Source of the DNA: Candidatus Parcubacteria bacterium
Lineage (GTDB): Bacteria > Patescibacteriota > Patescibacteriia > Patescibacteriales > UBA12075
DNA length: 8,405 nt
Assembly (NCBI GenBank): GCA_023140595.1
Contig: JAGLLI010000029.1
Coordinates: forward strand, 1-8,405
Direction: 5' to 3'
Each line of letters opens with the position of its first letter. Position 1 is the first letter of the stretch. Made by a program: the position numbers and the translations under genes. Shown here piece by piece: positions 5,881 to 8,405 of the stretch. Below the pieces are notes generated by a model, which saw nothing but the letters and a program-made list of their open reading frames with translations, had not been told where the DNA came from and searched no databases.

Positions 5881-5951
5881 CACGGGCGGAGGGAATCGAA
5901 CCCCCGCAAGAAGTTTTGGAAACTCCTGTACTACCATTATACCACGCCCGC
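5881..5951 (-). tRNA. trnW: tRNA-Trp (anticodon CCA)
   Basis: A full 71-nt cloverleaf is present. The acceptor stem GCGGGCG pairs with CGCCCGT (first pair G-U), D arm GTAT/GTAC has the AATGGTA loop, anticodon stem GGAGT/ACTTC has loop TTCCAAA, and T arm has loop TTCGATT. The anticodon is CCA at 5917-5919, and the discriminator base is G, as expected for tryptophan. Shifting the loop to read a glycine anticodon breaks the stem. The 3' CCA is not encoded. No separate promoter is convincing, so it is probably processed from the rpmG transcript. rpmG next to tRNA-Trp is a common bacterial arrangement. Confidence 0.93.
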
Positions 5952-5959
5952 AAAACAAC

Positions 5960-5974
5960 CATTAATCTTTAATG
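5960..5974 (-). other. Small hairpin between the lipoprotein gene and the tRNA
   Basis: CATTAA and TTAATG form a 6-bp stem with a 3-nt loop just 9 nt before the mature 5' end of the tRNA. It is too A/T-rich to be a good terminator and may only mark the tRNA 5' processing region. Confidence 0.25.
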
Positions 5975-6021
5975 ATTTACTTTTATTTTAAAAAATACTT
6001 TCTTGCCCTCTAACTCTCCAA

Positions 6022-6399
6022 CTATCTTATCTTCTCCAAAATATCCGGAATTTTTTCCATGATATATTCAAATCTTTCTTTTGATTCTCCTGTGGCTTCG
6101 TTAAACAAAGGCGTGCCTCCTGTATAGAATATATCCATTGAATCGCCATAGCGGTTTAAATTATTTTCCTCCAGCCATTTATCAATTTTCTCTTTATGTT
6201 CTTTAGTTAATCCCTTAAAATCAGCCGGCGCTGTTTCGTTTTGATTTTCTTTATCTTTAGCTGCCCAATCAGTGGAACTTGAGTTAAAAAAAACCTCGCC
6301 GGCCTTTTTGTCCAGCCACTCCAGCTTCGCGCAGCCGGTAATAAAAAGCGTAAAAACCAATACACAAACAATACGACTGATTTTTATAAATAAAGCCAT
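6022..6399 (-). CDS. Small lipoprotein
   Basis: From ATG 6399 the product has 125 residues and starts MALFIKISRI, then a hydrophobic signal segment, and a lipobox F-I-T-G-C with Cys23 as the lipidated residue, so it should be anchored to the outer face of the cytoplasmic membrane. A TTG two codons upstream (6405) is in frame but less likely. After the lipobox come a polar linker (about 40-60) and a compact C-terminal part with LTKEHKEKIDKWLEENNLN, then YGDSMDIFYTGGTPLFNEATG and a final helix ending in EKIR. The YTGGTPLFNEATGE segment looks like the conserved core of a family, but I cannot name one. It lies between rpmG and tRNA-Trp in the same orientation. No Shine-Dalgarno is seen. Confidence 0.82.
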   Translation of the reverse strand: MALFIKISRIVCVLVFTLFITGCAKLEWLDKKAGEVFFNSSSTDWAAKDKENQNETAPADFKGLTKEHKEKIDKWLEENNLNRYGDSMDIFYTGGTPLFNEATGESKERFEYIMEKIPDILEKIR

Positions 6400-6417
6400 A
6401 CACAAAAAATCTTAAAT

Positions 6418-6440
6418 CACCTGTACTCGCTTGACAGGTG
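6418..6440 (-). terminator. Hairpin between rpmG and the lipoprotein gene
   Basis: CACCTGT (6418-6424) and ACAGGTG (6434-6440) form a perfect 7-bp stem with a 9-nt loop. On the minus strand it is followed by ATTTAAGATTTTTT, a broken U tract, so it could partly terminate rpmG transcripts while leaving some read-through to the lipoprotein and tRNA. Confidence 0.45.
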
Positions 6441-6458
6441 TAAATCAAAAATCAAAAA

Positions 6459-6614
6459 TTATTTTGTTTCTTTATGCAAAGTATGCTTCTTGCAAAACTT
6501 ACAAAACTTTTTTAACTCAAGCCTGTCTTTTAAAGTTTTCTTATTCTTACGGGAAAAATAATTAACGCGCTTGCACTCCGTGCATTCTAATTTTATCATG
6601 TTATCTTGCGACAT
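6459..6614 (-). CDS. rpmG: 50S ribosomal protein L33
   Basis: The 51-residue product is too short for usual ORF cut-offs but unmistakable. It has CTEC at 11-14, the internal NYFSRKNKKTLKDRLELKKF and CKFC at 38-41, ending in KKHTLHKETK, the standard L33 C-terminus. All four cysteines of the zinc ribbon are present, so this is the zinc-binding form. It is part of the large ribosomal subunit near the E site. ATG 6614 is the chosen start; an in-frame ATG at 6599 would shorten it by five residues. A promoter and a long hairpin lie in its leader. The gene heads the unit rpmG, lipoprotein, tRNA-Trp. Confidence 0.96.
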   Translation of the reverse strand: MSQDNMIKLECTECKRVNYFSRKNKKTLKDRLELKKFCKFCKKHTLHKETK

Positions 6615-6627
6615 ATAAACAGTTAAT

Positions 6628-6655
6628 ATAAAACAGACAATTTTGCCTGTTTTAT
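6628..6655 (-). promoter_or_regulatory. Leader hairpin in front of rpmG
   Basis: ATAAAACAG (6628-6636) and CTGTTTTAT (6647-6655) pair perfectly. In the minus-strand RNA the stem continues with a G-U pair and two more pairs, giving about 12 bp with a 4-nt loop. It lies between the promoter and the start codon, ending 13 nt before ATG. It may be a 5' stabiliser, an attenuator or a site of feedback by the product; only the fold is visible. Confidence 0.4.
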
Positions 6656-6676
6656 AAAATAATTAATATTTACCTA

Positions 6677-6708
6677 ATTATAGTAATATAATTAGACTAA
6701 AAAGTCAA
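6677..6708 (-). promoter_or_regulatory. Promoter of the rpmG unit
   Basis: On the minus strand TTGACT (6703-6708) is followed after 17 nt by TACTAT (6680-6685). A perfect TATAAT (6677-6682) overlaps it at a spacing of 20 nt. Either -10 would give a leader of about 55-60 nt holding the 6628-6655 hairpin. Confidence 0.5.
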
Positions 6709-6784
6709 ATGCTTAGTTGCTAATATATTTTTACTAAAATTAAATAAAAAATTAAGTACTTTTTATTTATATTACTTGAATTAT

Positions 6785-6813
6785 TTGAAATTACTGTTAA
6801 ATAATGGTAAAAT
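6785..6813 (+). promoter_or_regulatory. Promoter of the DUF2238 gene
   Basis: TTGAAA (6785-6790), a 17-nt spacer and TAAAAT (6808-6813) with a TGG extension make a good sigma-70 promoter. The start of transcription is near 6820, leaving a leader of about 53 nt. TTACTGTT (6791-6798) and AACAGTAA (6843-6850) form an 8-bp inverted repeat around the -10 and start site, and TTGATTA/TAATCAA (6826-6844) forms a hairpin in the leader. Confidence 0.6.
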
Positions 6814-6872
6814 GTTTATATTGAATTGATTATTACTTAATCAACAGTAAATTTTAATAAAATATTTTATTT

Positions 6873-7127
6873 ATGAAAATTTTTCACAACAACAACAAAA
6901 ATAAAAAAGAACGGGACACATTAATTGTAATTAATTTTGCCCGTCTTTTATTCGCGGGCTTAATTATTTTTGAAATCCTGAATTTTTTAAAAATTCTACA
7001 ATTCAATACTCAGTTTACCTGGCTGGGTCTGGTAATTACTTCTATTTTTATTTTAACGCTTTTGGAAATCACCGCGCGTAAGTATAGGCAAAAAAAGGCC
7101 ATTATCTTCATTGGTCAATATGGATAA
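6873..7127 (+). CDS. DUF2238 (YjdF-like) membrane protein, N-terminal part, frameshifted
   Basis: The ORF gives 84 residues with a basic, Asn/Lys-rich start and two membrane segments (~16-39 and ~48-66). It then runs out of frame after RKYRQKK. The last nine residues in this frame (AIIFIGQYG) do not belong to the family. A one-base backward shift at the A tract joins it to the downstream frame and gives a 220-residue protein, matching the usual length of DUF2238 proteins (E. coli YjdF is about 210 aa). These are multi-pass inner-membrane proteins of unknown biochemical role. The start follows a good promoter. No Shine-Dalgarno is present. Confidence 0.75.
   Translation: MKIFHNNNKNKKERDTLIVINFARLLFAGLIIFEILNFLKILQFNTQFTWLGLVITSIFILTLLEITARKYRQKKAIIFIGQYG
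7091..7097 (+). other. A AAA AAG slippery heptamer at the frame change
   Basis: In the zero frame the codons are CAA AAA AAG, so the heptamer is in the correct phase for a -1 shift to AAA AAA. The -1 frame is open from 7088 (preceded by TAG at 7085-7087) and continues as the conserved half of the protein. GGCCA (7097-7101) can pair with TGGTC (7112-7116), and ATTATC (7101-7106) with GATAAT (7123-7128), giving only weak downstream structure. No AGGGAG-like stimulator is seen upstream. A lost A in an 8-A run, real or from sequencing, explains the same data. Confidence 0.5.
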
Positions 7128-7534
7128 TAGTAACAACCGCCCTAAGCCTTGATGCCGCCGGTGATTTTTTTCATCTTTATCACAAGCTATGCTGGTGGGA
7201 TCAGACTGTCCATTATTCAGTAAGCGCTATTATGACTTTTACCTTGTTTGCGGTAATCAATGCTTTTTGGATTGATAAATTCAAATATAGCCTGCTTTTA
7301 AAAGAGGGCAGATTAAAACTTGCTTTGTTTCTTGCCGCAACTTCAACTATCAGTTTGGGAGCGCTTTATGAGGTGGAAGAATATTTGGAAGATGTTTTTT
7401 TTCATACAAATCGCTTGGGTTCGGGAACGGATACGGCCAACGATTTAACCTTGAATATACTTGGCGCGTTAACCACTGTTATTATTATTTCTGTTTACTA
7501 TTTAATAACCCGCAAAAGAAAAATTATTGATTAA
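7097..7534 (+). CDS. DUF2238 (YjdF-like) membrane protein, C-terminal part, -1 frame
   Basis: This frame has no start codon until ATG 7232, yet the family-typical sequence begins well upstream: SLDAAGDFFHLYHKLCWWDQ (residues 92-111 of the joined protein), with conserved Asp and His residues. It must therefore be read as the continuation of the ORF at 6873. Further hallmarks are GALYEVEEYLED (163-174), with paired glutamates, and GTDTANDLTLNILGA, with the D-T-x-x-D pattern. About four membrane segments are visible: around 80-93, 112-132, 148-165 and 192-212. A basic tail ends the protein. Expression depends on a frameshift or on the A-tract being longer than shown; initiation at 7232 alone would give a 100-residue fragment lacking the D/H motif. 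It converges with the next gene, 11 bp away. Confidence 0.75.
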   Translation, partial: GHYLHWSIWIIVTTALSLDAAGDFFHLYHKLCWWDQTVHYSVSAIMTFTLFAVINAFWIDKFKYSLLLKEGRLKLALFLAATSTISLGALYEVEEYLEDVFFHTNRLGSGTDTANDLTLNILGALTTVIIISVYYLITRKRKIID

Positions 7535-7545
7535 AAAGATTGCGG

Positions 7546-8040
7546 CTACAAACATGATTTAACGCGAAGAAGATCTAAAGGGCCCGGGGCGGCGCCGTTT
7601 ATAATTTCATTTATCCGGTCTTCGCCTAAGGCATTAATGCCGCAGGCTTTCATTTCCGGTGAAAGAGTTGTCGGCAGCGCGCTTACGTCAATGCCGGCGT
7701 TTTCAAGCATAGCTTCTTGATTTGGAGATAAAAACGGATGATCAAACTGAGCCGGCGCAGTTTCTATATATCCTCTCGCCGTATTTGGTTGGCTATCGCC
7801 GATTTTATTATCTATGATTGATGAGGCGTTAAGCATGCTGGAGATTAAACAAGCCTGAATATTAAACGGATTTTGTTTGTATATGTAAAAAGCCAAACCA
7901 ACAAGAGTAATAATCGCGGACAAGAAAAAAATAAACAAAACTATAAAAAATTTTTTAAAAAAAGCTTTTAATTTTTTATTACCAGCCTTGGTTTTTTGCC
8001 CGTCTGCAGGCAAAATAGCAAAAGATGATTCTTTTTCCAT
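7546..8040 (-). CDS. Single-pass membrane protein with exported Cys-containing domain
   Basis: The 164-residue product has a basic cytoplasmic N-terminus (KKLKAFFKK before the membrane, positive-inside), one membrane segment (~31-54) and a small exported domain of ~110 residues. Cysteines C64, C133 and C163 and the phrases HPFLSPNQEAMLENAGIDVS and ALPTTLSPEMKACGINALG (101-139), then RINEIINGAAPGPLDLL, look like a conserved two-helix-repeat unit, but I cannot name a family. Similar short proteins are, to my recollection, frequent in Patescibacteria; this was not checked. The gene is monocistronic in view, converges on the DUF2238 gene and has an extended -10 promoter. No Shine-Dalgarno is present. 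Confidence 0.8.
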   Translation of the reverse strand: MEKESSFAILPADGQKTKAGNKKLKAFFKKFFIVLFIFFLSAIITLVGLAFYIYKQNPFNIQACLISSMLNASSIIDNKIGDSQPNTARGYIETAPAQFDHPFLSPNQEAMLENAGIDVSALPTTLSPEMKACGINALGEDRINEIINGAAPGPLDLLRVKSCL

Positions 8041-8070
8041 ATAATTTTATTTAATAATAAACGTATTAAT

Positions 8071-8079
8071 ATTTTATCA
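8071..8079 (-). promoter_or_regulatory. Extended -10 promoter of the 164-aa membrane protein gene
   Basis: The minus strand reads TGATAAAAT, with -10 TAAAAT at 8071-8076. A -35 is poor. Transcription would start near 8064, about 24 nt before the ATG. Confidence 0.45.
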
Positions 8080-8150
8080 TAATTTTAAAATAAAGTCGCC
8101 TTTGATTAACCCGCAGGAACATAAATACATCCCGAACAAAAATTTTTATA

Positions 8151-8178
8151 TTGTTTTTATATATAAATATGATATAAT
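8151..8178 (+). promoter_or_regulatory. Promoter of the response-regulator gene
   Basis: TTGTTT (8151-8156), a 16-nt spacer and TATAAT (8173-8178), preceded by TGA as an extended -10. The start of transcription is near 8185, giving a leader of about 33 nt. Confidence 0.6.
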
Positions 8179-8217
8179 ATTAGAACTGGAATAAAATTAA
8201 TTAAATATCAAAACTCT

Positions 8218-8405
8218 ATGTCTAAATCAAAAAAAATTATTATTTTGGAGGATGACCGCATTCTGTTAAAAGCGCTGAATATTGAATTAATAAGCAACGG
8301 CTTTGAAGTGCTTTCAGCAACCGATGGAGTCGCCGGCATAAAAATAATTGAAAAGGAAAAACCTGATTTAATTTTATTAGATTTGGTAATGCCAAAGATG
8401 CATGG
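8218..8405 (+). CDS. Response regulator receiver domain, N-terminal fragment
   Basis: Sixty-two residues are in view before the window ends. The receiver fold is clear: KKIIILEDD (5-13) supplies the acidic pocket (E11, D12), and PDLILLDLVMPKMHG contains the phospho-accepting Asp55 after the third strand, with the usual MP turn. It would take a phosphoryl group from a histidine kinase. The output domain and the kinase lie outside the window, so the pathway cannot be named. The ATG at 8218 puts the first strand at the normal distance from the N-terminus. No Shine-Dalgarno is visible. Confidence 0.93.
   Translation, partial: MSKSKKIIILEDDRILLKALNIELISNGFEVLSATDGVAGIKIIEKEKPDLILLDLVMPKMH

Noticed and set aside
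1870..5900. An integrated island bounded by a duplicated tRNA-Trp 3' end.
   Set aside because: No second copy of the tRNA 3' sequence was found in the window, and there is no integrase or transposase gene.
5881..5951. Reading the tRNA as glycine (anticodon TCC).
   Set aside because: Shifting the loop by one base breaks two pairs of the anticodon stem, and the G discriminator does not fit a bacterial glycine tRNA.
1..8405. CRISPR array or insertion sequence.
   Set aside because: No regularly spaced repeats of 20 bp or more, no transposase frame and no long terminal inverted repeats were seen.

Overview
The window is about two-thirds A+T and gene-dense. It looks like a piece of a streamlined bacterial chromosome, most probably from the Patescibacteria (Candidate Phyla Radiation). 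That placement is inferred from the low GC, the short intergenic spaces, several small single-membrane-segment or lipoprotein genes without a general family, and start codons that almost all lack a Shine-Dalgarno sequence. TGA is used as a stop, so the code is standard. Most genes lie on the minus strand. Only a frameshifted membrane-protein gene and a truncated response-regulator gene lie on the plus strand.

Region 1 (1-2036): a truncated gene and a charged hypothetical protein, nearly touching, follow an extended -10 promoter. Next is a Fic-domain (nucleotidyl-transfer) protein with an N-terminal helix-turn-helix. It sits behind a near-perfect sigma-70 promoter whose spacer is a 16-bp perfect palindrome, which suggests autorepression. 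The 334-bp gap upstream of fic holds two hairpin terminators, a second minus-strand promoter that could make a ~80-nt RNA, and an ATGTATACAT palindrome.

Region 2 (2037-4888): a 528-residue membrane-anchored protein of unknown family, a PepE-like peptidase of family S51, and a 53-residue AbrB/MazE-type DNA-binding protein. The last has three ATGTATAC-type sites in its leader. The same site occurs upstream of fic.

Region 3 (4889-6614): rpmG (ribosomal protein L33), a small lipoprotein, tRNA-Trp(CCA), then a translationally coupled pair of a zeta-toxin-like P-loop kinase and a DUF2188 protein. In many bacteria rpmG, tRNA-Trp, secE and nusG are consecutive. Here the position after the tRNA is occupied by accessory genes, so an ancestral ribosomal neighbourhood seems to have been split.

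Region 4 (6615-8405): a divergent promoter region, then a DUF2238 (YjdF-like) membrane-protein gene split by a -1 frameshift exactly at an A AAA AAG heptamer. A convergent gene for a single-pass membrane protein and the 5' end of a response-regulator gene follow.

As a whole, the segment from fic to the zeta pair reads as a small accessory cluster. It has two toxin-like enzymes that modify other molecules with ATP-derived groups (Fic and zeta-like), a candidate partner of unknown function (DUF2188) and an AbrB-type regulator whose likely operator occurs at two loci. This system-level reading is inference. The individual domain calls rest on motifs visible in the translations.
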